From the NCBI RefSeq assembly GCF_000948285.1, contig NZ_JYBP01000003.1, positions 1,612,001 to 1,676,000 on the forward strand: a stretch of DNA of 64,000 nt, read 5' to 3'. The translations under genes were made by a program, and so were the position numbers. The notes beneath the pieces were generated by a model, which was given only the letters and a program-made list of their open reading frames with translations, did not search any database and was not told the origin of the DNA. Numbering within the stretch: the first letter of the stretch is position 1; the number at the start of each line of letters is the position of its first letter. Source of the DNA: Geobacillus kaustophilus. Lineage in GTDB: Bacteria; Bacillota; Bacilli; Bacillales; Anoxybacillaceae. Below, piece after piece: positions 7,984 through 17,556 of the stretch.

Positions 7984-8104
7984 CTTTTCTTTTAACATAC
8001 CATATCGGATTGGCATCAATCAACTTTACCATTCATTTTGGGAATAAGCATTGTACATTATTGGTAAACGTTTTCAAATAGGTTTAAGTCTTTGTTAAGC
8101 AACA

Positions 8105-8147
8105 AGCCCGCCTCTCGCTTCCATGCGCGAAGGCAGGCTGTTTTTTT
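8105..8147 (+). terminator. Orphan terminator-like hairpin
   Basis: AGCCCGCCT pairs with AGGCAGGCT (one mismatch) and is followed by seven T. No gene precedes it on the plus strand within this gap, so it may end antisense or read-through transcription, or remain from a lost gene. Confidence 0.5.
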
Positions 8148-8256
8148 AGCCAAAGTACGTGTACTTGCTTTTCGCAGCACTTTTCTACTTTTCCCGCTGC
8201 CGATTTCGCCCGTAGTATCGGCTGGGTGTCAACGTTCAGCTAGCCCCTCGACGGGT

Positions 8257-8376
8257 TCACGATTTCTGTTTTAACACTCTAAATACAAGAATACCAATGA
8301 AAACACTGACAGCGACAGCGGCCGAAACGATGGTGATCGGCAGCCAGTCAGTGGCAAAAGATGAATGAGTGATCAT
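8257..8376 (-). CDS. Possible small membrane peptide (39 aa)
   Basis: The frame encodes 39 residues: a polar start (MITHSSFATDW), a single hydrophobic helix of about 20 residues (LPITIVSAAVAVSVFIGILV) and a basic tail (FRVLKQKS), the layout of a one-pass membrane micropeptide. A strong AAGGAGG exists upstream but 16 nt from the ATG, longer than usual. It overlaps no other gene. The family is unknown. Confidence 0.35.
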   Translation of the reverse strand: MITHSSFATDWLPITIVSAAVAVSVFIGILVFRVLKQKS

Positions 8377-8496
8377 TAAGCCATAGCAACGCCCCTCCTT
8401 TATCCATCATCAACGAAATCCCGTCAGATTTGAAACCGTTGTTCCTTCTCGAAAACTCGCTTGTTTGATATACTAGAGTGGAAGGAGGTGAAGGGG

Positions 8497-8934
8497 ATGG
8501 AAGAAAAAACGATATTGGCGCAAATTTTGCAAGTGCTTGATTTGTACGCATCCGATATGCGCAAGCAGTTCGAAGCGCTCCATGAGAAATTCGACTCGCT
8601 CCAACGCCAAGTCCAAGCGTTGAGCGAACAAACGAACACGATGAACAAACGCATTGAGGACATGGACAAGCGCATCGAGGACATGGACAAACGCATGGAA
8701 GGAATGAACGGACGTGTGGAAGGAATGGACGGGCGCATCGAGGAGATGGACGGACGGTTTGAGCGGCAAATCACCCAATTGGAGCGCACCATGAACGAAC
8801 GGTTCGAACGGCTCGAAGCAAAGCTCGGCCACATCCGCGTCGAACTGGCTGAAACACAAGAAACAGTCGACTTCCACTCCGTCAAAATCGCCCAGCATGA
8901 TCGAAAAATCCGCCATTTGCTTCACGCTCGATAA
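8497..8934 (+). CDS. Coiled-coil repeat protein
   Basis: A 145-residue, highly charged protein. Residues about 45-90 consist of a 7-residue repeat of the form (K/G)RIE(D/E)MD, six copies in a row, continued by RFERQITQLERTMNERFERLEAKL. This is a continuous heptad coiled coil, probably oligomeric. Such proteins are common in Geobacillus with no known function. The ATG at this position has GGAAGGAGGTGAAGGGG directly upstream; an earlier in-frame ATG has no site. The repeated DNA makes copy-number variation between strains likely. Confidence 0.7.
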   Translation: MEEKTILAQILQVLDLYASDMRKQFEALHEKFDSLQRQVQALSEQTNTMNKRIEDMDKRIEDMDKRMEGMNGRVEGMDGRIEEMDGRFERQITQLERTMNERFERLEAKLGHIRVELAETQETVDFHSVKIAQHDRKIRHLLHAR

Positions 8935-8952
8935 ATCCTCCACTGCCATCAT

Positions 8953-8980
8953 GCCCCCGCTCTTCCATCAGGGCGGGGGC
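8953..8980. terminator. GC-rich hairpin between convergent genes
   Basis: A perfect 8-bp GCCCCCGC/GCGGGGGC stem with a 12-nt loop lies between the convergent coiled-coil gene and psuG. It lacks a clear T run on either strand, so it may be a weak bidirectional terminator. Confidence 0.4.
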
Positions 8981-8987
8981 GTTCGCA

Positions 8988-9893
8988 TCAAGAAAGCTCT
9001 CGGGCAAGGTCGGCCGCCAAGGCGGCGTTGTTTTTCACTAAGGCGATATTCGCTTGCAAGCTTTTGCCTCTGGTTAACGTTTTCACACGGTCAAGCAAAA
9101 ACGGGGTGACCGCTTTTCCGGTGATGTGCTGCTTTTCTGCTTCCTTGAGCGCTTGTTCGATGATGGCGGTGATATACGACTCCTCGAGCTCCTCTTCTTT
9201 TGGGACAGGATTGGCGATCACAACACCGCCGTTCAACCCAAGCCCCCATTTCGTTTCAATGAACTGAGCGACTTCTTCCACGCTGTCGAGGCGATAGTCG
9301 ACGCGAAACGGGCTCGTCCGCGAATAGAACGCTGGCAGGACGTCCGTCTGATAGCCGATAACCGGGACGCCGTGCGTCTCTAGGTACTCAAGCGTCAATC
9401 CTAAATCCAAAATCGATTTCGCCCCGGCGCAGACGACCGCGACGTTGGTGCACGCCAGTTCCTGCAAGTCGGCCGAGATGTCCATCGTCTGTTCGGCGCC
9501 GCGGTGCACCCCGCCGATGCCGCCGGTCGCAAACACGCGGATGCCCGCCATCTCAGCGCAAATCATCGTCCCCGCCACGGTCGTCGCCCCGTGTTTTTTC
9601 ATGGCGACGACATACGGCAAGTCGCGGCGGCTCACTTTTTCCACATCGCGGCTTGTCCCGAGCTGTTCAAGTTCGTTTTCGGTCAACCCGATTTTGATTT
9701 TTCCGTTTAAAATGGCGATCGTCGCCGGCACGGCGCCGCGGCCGCGGATGATCTGTTCAACCGCTTTCGCCGTCTGCACATTTTCCGGATACGGCATGCC
9801 ATGCGAGATGATCGTCGATTCCAAAGCGACGATCGGCTTTTGTTCCGCCTTCGCTTGAGCGACTTCTTCGGAAAAGACGAGAAAATCATTCAT
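8988..9893 (-). CDS. psuG: Pseudouridine-5'-phosphate glycosidase
   Basis: A 301-residue PsuG (Indigoidine synthase A-like fold): it splits pseudouridine 5'-phosphate into uracil and ribose 5-phosphate. Family signatures are [57 protein letters not shown] and [20 protein letters not shown]. Length is typical. The ATG overlaps the psuK stop by one base (TGATG) and has GGGGGA 10 nt upstream, so it is translationally coupled to psuK. Confidence 0.93.
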   Translation of the reverse strand: MNDFLVFSEEVAQAKAEQKPIVALESTIISHGMPYPENVQTAKAVEQIIRGRGAVPATIAILNGKIKIGLTENELEQLGTSRDVEKVSRRDLPYVVAMKKHGATTVAGTMICAEMAGIRVFATGGIGGVHRGAEQTMDISADLQELACTNVAVVCAGAKSILDLGLTLEYLETHGVPVIGYQTDVLPAFYSRTSPFRVDYRLDSVEEVAQFIETKWGLGLNGGVVIANPVPKEEELEESYITAIIEQALKEAEKQHITGKAVTPFLLDRVKTLTRGKSLQANIALVKNNAALAADLARELS

Positions 9894-10837
9894 CACTTCG
9901 TTCCCCCTTCGCGAAAATATCGCGCATAGGCGGCTTGCAACATATATTCATTCAAAGCGGGATGCACCGTTTCGGCCGTTTGCAGCGTAAGCGCCGCATT
10001 GCTCATCCCGAAGCGGCAGGCAGCTTCGAGCGGATAGCCGCCGAGGACGCCGTACAAAAATCCTGCCGCAAAGGCGTCGCCCGCTCCGGTGGCATCGGTG
10101 ACCGCAACCTTCGGCGCCGCGATCACCCCTGTTTCCCCTTGCTTGGTGGCGTATGCGACGCCGCCCGCCCCGCGCGTGACGACAACGTTCTCGACGCCCA
10201 AACGAACGAGCGCCTCCATCGCTTTGTGCACGCTGCAATGATCATTGCCCGCAAGCGCCATAGCCTCTGCTTCATTCGTCACAAGCCATGTCACGCCTGT
10301 TAAGTCGGCAGGCAGCCGTTTCACTTTCGGAACGGACACGGTCACGACACAAAGCAACACATCCTCTTGCCGGCACTGTTTGATCACCCACGAAAGGATA
10401 TCCGCAGGGAAATTCGCATCAAGCACGACGGCGGTCATCGGGCCGAGTTCAGACCACCGCTGCTTTATCCACTCTTTTCCCACTGTATCATAAATCGCCA
10501 TATCCGCCAAGGCGAGGACCATCTCGCCGCGTTCATCGAGCACTGCTGTATACGTCCCGGTGTTCGCTTTTGACGTTCGCACGATGTGCCGTGAATCCAC
10601 GTACCGACTCGTCACGTCAATGAGCCACTGTCCGTCCTGGTCGTCGCCAACGGTGCTGACGAGCGAAACAGCTTGGCCGAGCCTTCCCAGGTTTTCGGCG
10701 ATGTTTCTCGCCACCCCGCCCGCGGTTTGCGTCGTGGCGACGGGATGGGACGTGCCGAGCCGAAACGGAGTGAGCAACCGCGCCTTTCGGTCGACGTTCG
10801 CCCCGCCGATGCAGACGATCGATGCCGCTTTCCCCAT
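9893..10837 (-). CDS. psuK: Pseudouridine kinase, PfkB family
   Basis: A 314-residue ribokinase-family (PfkB) sugar/nucleoside kinase. It starts [14 protein letters not shown], has the first PfkB signature near [15 protein letters not shown] and the second, catalytic signature [16 protein letters not shown] near the C-terminus. Its coupling to psuG assigns it as the kinase that phosphorylates pseudouridine to pseudouridine 5'-phosphate. The start is the ATG after GAGAGGGGGAAAGGC; a longer reading by seven residues has no proper site. Confidence 0.9.
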   Translation of the reverse strand: MGKAASIVCIGGANVDRKARLLTPFRLGTSHPVATTQTAGGVARNIAENLGRLGQAVSLVSTVGDDQDGQWLIDVTSRYVDSRHIVRTSKANTGTYTAVLDERGEMVLALADMAIYDTVGKEWIKQRWSELGPMTAVVLDANFPADILSWVIKQCRQEDVLLCVVTVSVPKVKRLPADLTGVTWLVTNEAEAMALAGNDHCSVHKAMEALVRLGVENVVVTRGAGGVAYATKQGETGVIAAPKVAVTDATGAGDAFAAGFLYGVLGGYPLEAACRFGMSNAALTLQTAETVHPALNEYMLQAAYARYFREGGTK

Positions 10838-10980
10838 GCCTTTCCCCCTCTCTTCCAATGATCACAGCCGCGCGATCCCGCCTCTTCCCAAACAAAGAAA
10901 ACGATTTCAAAAAAGCGGACAGCTGCACGCTTCGAAGCCTCACCACCCATTGTACCACATACCGCCTGGCAAGAACGGCA

Positions 10981-11014
10981 TAAAGAAGGCACCCCGTCAA
11001 AACGACGGGATGCC
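10981..11014 (-). terminator. Terminator of tsuA-like gene
   Basis: An 11-bp stem GGCATCCCGTC/GACGGGGTGCC (one G-T pair) with a TTTT loop and a short TTCTTT tail on the minus strand. Confidence 0.65.
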
Positions 11015-11027
11015 GATTTTCGGACGT

Positions 11028-12251
11028 TTAGTTTTTGTACGCGCAATACGGACGCAGTTTGACACCGATCAGGCTGCCGAGGAAAGCAAAGACAAACCAC
11101 GCCCAGCCGTGGGCGCTGAATGATGCAATGCCGCCGAAATACGCGCCGATGTTGCAGCCGAACGCCAGCCGGGCGCCGTATCCCATCATTAAACCGCCAA
11201 TGAGCGCGCCGATCGTCATGCGCGTCGGACGCTTCCACTGAATCGGCTTTGTGTAGCGGCCCGCCAGCGCTGCCGCCAATAAGGCGCCGACCATCAAGCT
11301 GATGTCCATCACGGTCGTTGTATCGTAGTAGAGCGGCTTCGCGAGCGCCTGCCGTTTTGCTTCATCTTGCCAGTACGCCCAAGCGGTCGGATCGACGCCA
11401 AACAGCTGCACGAACTTCGCGCCCCAAAGGGCGAAAGCGGATGTAATGCCCCACGGCTTACCGCTAATCATCAGCACAAGTGCGTTCGTGGCCGCCAAAA
11501 GCAACGCCCCAACCAGAAGCGACCATGGCCCTTTGTAAATCGCTTTCCAGCCATGACGATTCTCAAGCGATGTAGCAACGAGTTGGCCATAGCGCCGTTT
11601 TTCCGCCACGGTCACCACATAGTAGACCGCTGCCAGCAAAACCAACTGAAGCCAAAACCCTCCCAAGACGCCGAACTCGCCAATGAACGAGAACGGCTCC
11701 CATTGCGGCATCTTCGCCCACACGTCAAAGTGGGCCGTCGCAATGACTGAGCCAGCGATGAACCCGATGAGCGTCACAATGCCGTTTGCATCGCCCCCGC
11801 CGATATGGTACAACGTCCCCGAGGCGCAGCCGTCGCCAAGCTGCATGCCGATGCCAAACAGGAAGGCGCCGACGATGACCGATACCCCGACACCAAATAC
11901 ATAACCTGACACCGGGTGCCCAAGAACGGACCCTTTCACGAGCAGCGGCAAAAACAGCGCGCTGGCCACAGCCATCATGATCATCTGTGCCCGAATGCCT
12001 TCCCCTTGACGGTACAAAATGAATTTCCTCCATGCCGAGGTAAAGCCAAAATGCGCCTGGTACAATACAAATCCACCAAACGCCCCTAACACGTACAAAA
12101 GCGCCTGTTGCCAAGAAACGCGGCTATATAAGAACAACGTTCCGCCGATCAAGATGAGGCAGGAAACCGCAATAATCCACGCAGTCGGATGTTTCGGGGC
12201 GTTCGCTGCTTGTTTCGTGCGAACGTCTCGTTGTTGTGCGGTCAACTCCAT
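11028..12251 (-). CDS. YeeE/YedE (TsuA-type) sulfur-compound transporter
   Basis: A 407-residue inner-membrane protein with about 9-10 hydrophobic segments and the two family motifs GDGCASGTLYHIGGGD and YGARLAFGCNIGAYFGG, each with the conserved Cys that handles thiosulfate in TsuA. The likely role is uptake of thiosulfate or a related sulfur compound. No TusA-like sulfurtransferase or rhodanese is next to it. The gene is monocistronic: divergent from mscL upstream and followed by a terminator. Confidence 0.85.
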   Translation of the reverse strand: MELTAQQRDVRTKQAANAPKHPTAWIIAVSCLILIGGTLFLYSRVSWQQALLYVLGAFGGFVLYQAHFGFTSAWRKFILYRQGEGIRAQMIMMAVASALFLPLLVKGSVLGHPVSGYVFGVGVSVIVGAFLFGIGMQLGDGCASGTLYHIGGGDANGIVTLIGFIAGSVIATAHFDVWAKMPQWEPFSFIGEFGVLGGFWLQLVLLAAVYYVVTVAEKRRYGQLVATSLENRHGWKAIYKGPWSLLVGALLLAATNALVLMISGKPWGITSAFALWGAKFVQLFGVDPTAWAYWQDEAKRQALAKPLYYDTTTVMDISLMVGALLAAALAGRYTKPIQWKRPTRMTIGALIGGLMMGYGARLAFGCNIGAYFGGIASFSAHGWAWFVFAFLGSLIGVKLRPYCAYKN

Positions 12252-12399
12252 GATGCATCATCCCCCTTTTCCATTTTGTTCATCTACTTTATAATACTAT
12301 AAAACTTATTTATTTTCTATGATTTAAACTACAAATGTTTCACCTCAGCGGCTGATCGGGTATAATGCAGACGAGCACTTTCTTAGGAAGGAGATTGGC

Positions 12400-12795
12400 A
12401 TGTGGAACGAGTTTAAAAAATTCGCCGTCCGCGGCAATGTCATCGATTTAGCGGTCGGGGTCATTATCGGGGGAGCGTTCGGCAAAATCGTCTCCTCGCT
12501 CGTCAATGACATCATCATGCCGCTCGTCGGTTTGATTTTAGGCGGCATCAATTTCAGCGATTTGTCTTGGAAAGTCGGCAAGGCCGAAGTGAAATACGGG
12601 GCGTTTATTCAAACGGTCGTCGATTTTTTGATCATCGCTTTCTCCATCTTCCTGTTTGTCAAACTGATCAATACGTTGTACGAACGAATGAAAAAGCAGG
12701 AAGAGGTCAAAGAAACGGCACCGACGCTGACAAAGGAGGAGGAATTGCTGACGGAGATTCGCGATTTGTTAAAGCAGCAGCGTGAAACGATGTAA
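12400..12795 (+). CDS. mscL: Large-conductance mechanosensitive channel
   Basis: A 131-residue Msc[42 protein letters not shown] is split here as the N-terminal amphipathic helix, the [10 protein letters not shown] signature and TM1; TM2 follows around residues 70-95 and the cytoplasmic bundle ends [13 protein letters not shown]. Homopentamers open under membrane tension to release solutes during hypo-osmotic shock. Strong site AAGGAGATTGGC before the ATG. Confidence 0.96.
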   Translation: MWNEFKKFAVRGNVIDLAVGVIIGGAFGKIVSSLVNDIIMPLVGLILGGINFSDLSWKVGKAEVKYGAFIQTVVDFLIIAFSIFLFVKLINTLYERMKKQEEVKETAPTLTKEEELLTEIRDLLKQQRETM

Positions 12796-12827
12796 AAGCC
12801 TGTCCTCGGGGGTGGACAGGCTTTCAT
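12790..12827 (+). terminator. Terminator of mscL
   Basis: AAAGCCTGTCC pairs perfectly with GGACAGGCTTT, straddling the mscL stop; the T tail is short. Confidence 0.65.
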
Positions 12828-12924
12828 GGCACCGAAACTTCTCAGTCGGGTAATGGGATGGCTACGAACCCGAGAATCGCAGCCGTCCCACGATACCCGT
12901 TTTGATTGAAGCGCCGCTCTCCCA

Positions 12925-14253
12925 TCAAAGCAGCCAGTATGCGAGCGGAGCGGTGAGGATGAGCGTCAATACGGTCCGCTCGAACCAGATGACAAGCAGC
13001 CTCGGCAAGCTGAGCGGAATTTCCGTAGACAAAATGCATGGGATGACAGCGGAAAAGAATAGGATCGCCGATACGGATACGACAGCAATAATGAATTTCG
13101 TGACAAGTGGAGCTTCGGTGACAAGCAAAGCCGGCAAAAACATTTCCGCGATTTCAATGGCCGATGCTTTCGCTGCCAACAGCGGCTCGGGAATTTGCAA
13201 GAGAAGGGTGAATGGATAGAATAAATAGCCCAACCAGTCAAACAATGGCGTATATTCAGCGAGCAACAGCCCAATCAGTCCAACGGACATAATGGAAGGC
13301 AAAATGCCCATCGTCATGATGAAACCATCACGCAAATTTTCCCATATATTCGCTCCAATCCCTTTTGACTGTCCTACCGCTTTCATCGCCTCAGACCAAG
13401 CTTGCTTCATATAGCTGCCCGTCACTTTTTGCCCCGGGTCTCCTTTGCCATCGTAATACTCGTCGCTCATGCGGCTCAGCGGCCAAAGCCGGGAGGTAAG
13501 CGCTGTGACGGCAAATGTGACAAGAAATGTCACCCAAAAATACGTGTTCCAGATCGACATGAGCCCTAATGTTTTCGCGACAACGACCATAAATGTCACG
13601 GATACGGTGGAAAAACCGGTAGCGATGATCGCCGCTTCTTTCACTGTATATTTGCCTTCTTTAAACACTTTATTGGTGATCAAAAGACCAATCGAGTAGC
13701 TGCCGACGAAGGAAGCGACGGCATCGATCGCCGAGCGGCCCGGTGTTTTCCAAATCGGCCGCATGACAGGCTGCATCCAAACGCCGACGAATTCCAGAAG
13801 CCCGTAACCAACGAGCAAAGCGAGAAAGACGGAGCCAATCGGCACAAGCAAACCGACAGAAATGACGAGTTTGTCATACAAAAACGGCCCCATATTCGGT
13901 TGAAACAGCCATGACGGACCGATGCGAAACACCAACATGACCGCCACGATCAGTCCAAGAACTTTCAACAGTGAAAAAACGGCCGTCAAGGCATCTTTGT
14001 TCCACGTTTTCTTATAAAATGGATAAATCGCACCGAGAGCGATCACTATAAGAGCATAATACGGAACAAGTGCTGAAAACTGTGAGCGAATCCATGTCAC
14101 GATGTGATCGAGCAAAATGGACGATGTGCCTCCGATCGATACGGGGACGAAAAACATGAAAATCCCGATGGCGCTGTAAACGAAAAACTTCCATGCGCCG
14201 CTTGTCGGCGTTGGAACGGATGGCTGTACGCCCACGTTTGTATCCGTTTTCAT
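12925..14253 (-). CDS. YjiH-family membrane protein (nucleoside-recognition/Gate domains)
   Basis: A 442-residue protein with about 10 membrane segments. It carries two Gate (nucleoside recognition) modules, visible at GYGLLEFVGVWMQPVMRPIWKTP (shown in two parts: LLEFVGVWMQPVMRP, IWKTPGRSAIDAVASFVGSYS) and again at LPSIMSVGLIGLLLAEYTP, the layout of the YjiH family. The family's substrate is not established. It is the last gene behind hutU-hutI (132 nt gap), so I infer a transport role linked to histidine or one of its breakdown products. GGAGGG lies about 10 nt upstream of the ATG. Confidence 0.75.
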   Translation of the reverse strand: MKTDTNVGVQPSVPTPTSGAWKFFVYSAIGIFMFFVPVSIGGTSSILLDHIVTWIRSQFSALVPYYALIVIALGAIYPFYKKTWNKDALTAVFSLLKVLGLIVAVMLVFRIGPSWLFQPNMGPFLYDKLVISVGLLVPIGSVFLALLVGYGLLEFVGVWMQPVMRPIWKTPGRSAIDAVASFVGSYSIGLLITNKVFKEGKYTVKEAAIIATGFSTVSVTFMVVVAKTLGLMSIWNTYFWVTFLVTFAVTALTSRLWPLSRMSDEYYDGKGDPGQKVTGSYMKQAWSEAMKAVGQSKGIGANIWENLRDGFIMTMGILPSIMSVGLIGLLLAEYTPLFDWLGYLFYPFTLLLQIPEPLLAAKASAIEIAEMFLPALLVTEAPLVTKFIIAVVSVSAILFFSAVIPCILSTEIPLSLPRLLVIWFERTVLTLILTAPLAYWLL

Positions 14254-14385
14254 TATTTATGATCCCTCCACTTTTCTTGTAAGCGTTTGACGAAGGCAAG
14301 CGCAGCCGCTCATGTACGATTGCCCGACCTCTAACCGTTGACAAAGGCGGCGGATTTTTGGTTCATTCCGTATGAAACGGTTTAG

Positions 14386-15675
14386 TCATGCCCCTTTCGT
14401 TTCATTGCACACCTTGCCGTCTTTCACCACCACCTCCCCGCCTTTGATCACCATCTCGACATGATTGACTCCGTAATAGTACATGATCTGCACGTAATTC
14501 GGCACGTTGAACATGACCAAATCCGCCGTTTTCCCCGGCTCAAGGCTGCCGACGAGATGCCCGCGGCCGATGGCGTGGGCGGCATTGATCGTGGCAGCGG
14601 CCATCGCTTCAGCGGGAGTCATGCGCATGTGCAGACAGGCAAGGCTCATCACAAGCGGCAGCGAGACGGTCGGCGATGAACCGGGGTTGCAGTCGGTCGC
14701 CAAGGCGACGGGAACGCCGGCGTCGATCAAACGGCGGGCGTCGGCGGCTTTTGTCATTAAGAAAAATGCCGTGCCTGGCAAGAGAACGCCGATGACGCCG
14801 CGCTCCGCCATGCGGCGAACTCCTTCGTCCGACGCGCGAAGCAGATGGTCGGCGGAAATCGCGCCGACCTCGGCGGCCAGTTCCGCCCCGCCATACGGTT
14901 CGATTTCATCGGCATGGATTTTCGGCGTCAAGCCGTACGCTTTCCCCGCTTCCAAAATGCGGCGCGCCTCATCGGGAGTGAACACGCCGCGCTCGCAAAA
15001 GACGTCGTTGAACTCGGCCAACCCACGCCGGCTCACTTCGGGAATCATTTCGTTGATGATGAGGCGGACGTATTCATCCGGATCGTGCTTCCACTCCGGC
15101 GGAACGGCGTGGGCGCCAAGAAAGGTGGAAACGACATCAACTGGGTGGATGTCATCAAGCCGCTTAGCAGCTTCGAGCTGCTTGATTTCGTGCTCAAGGC
15201 TTAAGCCGTAGCCGCTTTTCGCCTCGACGGTCGTGACCCCATGAAGCAAAAACTGATCAAGCCGCTGTTTGCTTTCTTCATACAACGTTTCTTCCGACGC
15301 TTCGCGCGTCGCCTTCGTTGTCGCATGGATGCCGCCGCCGGCGTTCATGATCTCCATGTACGCCGCTCCATCAAGGCGCATCGTCCATTCGCGTTCGCGG
15401 CTGCCGGCGTAAACGAGATGGGTGTGCGGATCGATGAGGCCAGGAGTGACCGTTTTGCCGCGGGCGTCAATCACGTCAGCCTCATCGAGACGGTCAGCAA
15501 ATCGGTGGGCCAGTTCATCATCCGAACCGACGGCTGTGATCGTGCCGTTTTCGATCCAGACGCTGCCGTTTTCAATGATGTGAAGATCGCTCATCTTCTC
15601 CTTGACGAGCGGGGCCGCGGAGCCCCCCGCCATCGTCACAAGCTGGCGGGCGCGGCGGACAAAAAGCGGGCGCAT
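14386..15675 (-). CDS. hutI: Imidazolonepropionase
   Basis: A 429-residue amidohydrolase that opens 4-imidazolone-5-propanoate to N-formimino-L-glutamate, third step of histidine breakdown. Metal and substrate motifs are TPGLIDPHTHLVYAGSRE, LHGVTTVEAKSGYGL, PKIHADEIEPYGGAELAAE and ALATDCNPGSSP. The length fits the family. It lies 15 nt downstream of hutU with its own AAAGGGGAG site, so it is in the same transcript. Confidence 0.95.
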   Translation of the reverse strand: MRPLFVRRARQLVTMAGGSAAPLVKEKMSDLHIIENGSVWIENGTITAVGSDDELAHRFADRLDEADVIDARGKTVTPGLIDPHTHLVYAGSREREWTMRLDGAAYMEIMNAGGGIHATTKATREASEETLYEESKQRLDQFLLHGVTTVEAKSGYGLSLEHEIKQLEAAKRLDDIHPVDVVSTFLGAHAVPPEWKHDPDEYVRLIINEMIPEVSRRGLAEFNDVFCERGVFTPDEARRILEAGKAYGLTPKIHADEIEPYGGAELAAEVGAISADHLLRASDEGVRRMAERGVIGVLLPGTAFFLMTKAADARRLIDAGVPVALATDCNPGSSPTVSLPLVMSLACLHMRMTPAEAMAAATINAAHAIGRGHLVGSLEPGKTADLVMFNVPNYVQIMYYYGVNHVEMVIKGGEVVVKDGKVCNETKGA

Positions 15676-15690
15676 GTGGCTCTCCCCTTT

Positions 15691-17346
15691 CTACTTCAGC
15701 ATCGGTATATCGATGCCTTTTTCTTTCGCCGTCCGGATGGCAAGCTCATAGCCAGCATCGGCATGGCGGACCACACCCAACCCCGGGTCGGTCGTCAACA
15801 CGCGTTCCAACCGTTTTTCCGCCTCTTTCGTGCCGTCGGCCACGATGACCATGCCGGCATGGATCGAGTAGCCCATGCCGACGCCGCCGCCGTGGTGAAC
15901 CGACACCCAGCTTGCGCCGCCGACGGCATTCAACAGCGCGTTTAAAATCGGCCAGTCGGCGATGGCGTCGCTTCCGTCTTTCATCCCTTCCGTCTCCCGG
16001 TTCGGCGAAGCGACGGAGCCCGAATCCAAATGATCGCGGCCGATGACGATCGGCGCTTTCAGCTCGCCTTTGGCCACCATGTCGTTGATGATTTTGCCAA
16101 ATTTCGCCCGCTCGCCGTAGCCGAGCCAACAAATGCGCGCCGGCAGCCCTTGGAACTTGATGCGTTTTTGCGCCATGCGGATCCAATGGCAAAGACGTTC
16201 ATTGTCGCTGAATTCGCGCAAAATGACTTCATCGGTTTTGTAAATGTCTTCAGGATCGCCCGAGAGCGCCGCCCAGCGGAACGGCCCTTTTCCTTCGCAA
16301 AAGAGCGGGCGGATGTAAGCCGGCACGAAACCTGGGAAGGAAAAAGCGTCCTCCACCCCTTCGTCTTTCGCCACTTGGCGGATGTTGTTGCCGTAATCAA
16401 ACGTCACCGCCCCTTGCTTTTGCATCGCGAGCATCGCCCGCACATGCGCGGCGATCGACTGTTTTGCGCGGGCGACGTACTGCTTTGGATCGCGCGCCCG
16501 CAGCTCGGCCGCTTCTTCAAGCGCAAGGCCAGCCGGGATGTAGCCGTTTAGCGGGTCGTGGGCGGACGTCTGGTCGGTCAATACGTCCGGAATCCATCCC
16601 ATTTCGACAAGACGCGGCAGCACCTCGGCCGCATTGCCGATAAGGCCGATCGAGAGCGCTTTTTTCTCTTTCTTCGCCTGTTTCGCCATCTCGAGCGCCG
16701 CCTCCAGGCTGTCAGTCATCGTGTCGAGGTATTTCGTGTCAAGGCGGCGCTGGATGCGGGCCGGATCGACTTCAATGGCGAGGCAAACGCCGCCGTTCAT
16801 CGTCACGGCGAGCGGCTGCGCCCCGCCCATGCCGCCAAGGCCAGCAGTTAGGGTGATCGTCCCGGCCAGCGTGCCGCCAAAGTGCTGGCGCGCCACTTCG
16901 GCAAACGTTTCATACGTCCCTTGGACAATCCCTTGGCTGCCGATGTAAATCCAGCTTCCGGCCGTCATTTGCCCGTACATGATCAATCCTTTTTTGTCAA
17001 GCTCATGGAAATGGTCCCACGTCGCCCATGCGGGCACGAGGTTGGAGTTGGCGATGAGCACGCGCGGGGCGTCCGGATGCGTGCGAAACACCGCCACCGG
17101 CTTGCCGGATTGGATGAGCAATGTTTCATCGTTTTCTAAACGAAGCAGGGTGTCCACAATCGCTTCGTAACATTCCCAGTTGCGCGCCGCCTTGCCGATG
17201 CCGCCGTAGACGATCAACTCATCCGGCCGTTCAGCGACATCGGGATGCAAGTTGTTGTGTAACATGCGCAGCGCCGCTTCTTGAATCCATCCTTTCGCCC
17301 GCCGCTCTGTTCCCGCAAGCGGTTGGACTGTCCGTTTGCTCGTCAT
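15691..17346 (-). CDS. hutU: Urocanate hydratase
   Basis: A 551-residue urocanase (NAD+ as electrophile; urocanate to imidazolonepropionate). Characteristic stretches are [73 protein letters not shown] and [18 protein letters not shown]. Of two ATGs two codons apart, the second has the better spacing to AAAGGAGAGG and is used here. First gene of the hutU-hutI-yjiH-like unit; a tandem direct repeat upstream is the probable activator site. Confidence 0.95.
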   Translation of the reverse strand: MTSKRTVQPLAGTERRAKGWIQEAALRMLHNNLHPDVAERPDELIVYGGIGKAARNWECYEAIVDTLLRLENDETLLIQSGKPVAVFRTHPDAPRVLIANSNLVPAWATWDHFHELDKKGLIMYGQMTAGSWIYIGSQGIVQGTYETFAEVARQHFGGTLAGTITLTAGLGGMGGAQPLAVTMNGGVCLAIEVDPARIQRRLDTKYLDTMTDSLEAALEMAKQAKKEKKALSIGLIGNAAEVLPRLVEMGWIPDVLTDQTSAHDPLNGYIPAGLALEEAAELRARDPKQYVARAKQSIAAHVRAMLAMQKQGAVTFDYGNNIRQVAKDEGVEDAFSFPGFVPAYIRPLFCEGKGPFRWAALSGDPEDIYKTDEVILREFSDNERLCHWIRMAQKRIKFQGLPARICWLGYGERAKFGKIINDMVAKGELKAPIVIGRDHLDSGSVASPNRETEGMKDGSDAIADWPILNALLNAVGGASWVSVHHGGGVGMGYSIHAGMVIVADGTKEAEKRLERVLTTDPGLGVVRHADAGYELAIRTAKEKGIDIPMLK

Positions 17347-17470
17347 CGTCATCCTCTCCTTTTTCCTCTTTGCTTTTGATTGTAAAAGAAGCCGAGAGGT
17401 CGGAGATAGATTCTCGTCTTTTAAAGATGATCTGATTTTTTAGAAATTTCAATTTTCTTTCTGTTTCATC

Positions 17471-17505
17471 TGTCCGTTTTTTTCGATATATGTCCATTTC
17501 TTTCG
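17471..17505 (-). promoter_or_regulatory. Tandem direct repeat upstream of hutU (probable AraC-type operator)
   Basis: On the minus strand two copies of CGAAARAAAYGGACA (15 bp, two differences) are separated by TATAT, a 20-bp period. AraC-family activators typically bind two such direct repeats on one DNA face just upstream of a promoter. The regulator gene is immediately adjacent and hutU starts about 125 bp downstream. Confidence 0.55.
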
Positions 17506-17556
17506 AAAAAAACCGCCTACCGCGGCGATGACGGTTTCAGCCGTTGTTCATCGCGG
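17505..17556 (-). terminator. Terminator overlapping end of hut regulator gene
   Basis: The last codons of the regulator form a long stem (CTACCGCGATGA with TCATCGC...CGGTAG, small bulge) followed by GCGG and seven T. It separates the hutG-regulator transcript from hutU. Confidence 0.65.

Noticed and set aside
8063..8076. cre-like sequence GGTAAACGTTTTCA
   Set aside because: It matches the CcpA consensus at 13 of 14 positions but is not near any promoter or carbon gene.
8641..8770. Short tandem repeat resembling a CRISPR-like or minisatellite array
   Set aside because: The 21-bp periodicity is the heptad coiled-coil coding repeat of the gene at 8497; there are no spacers.
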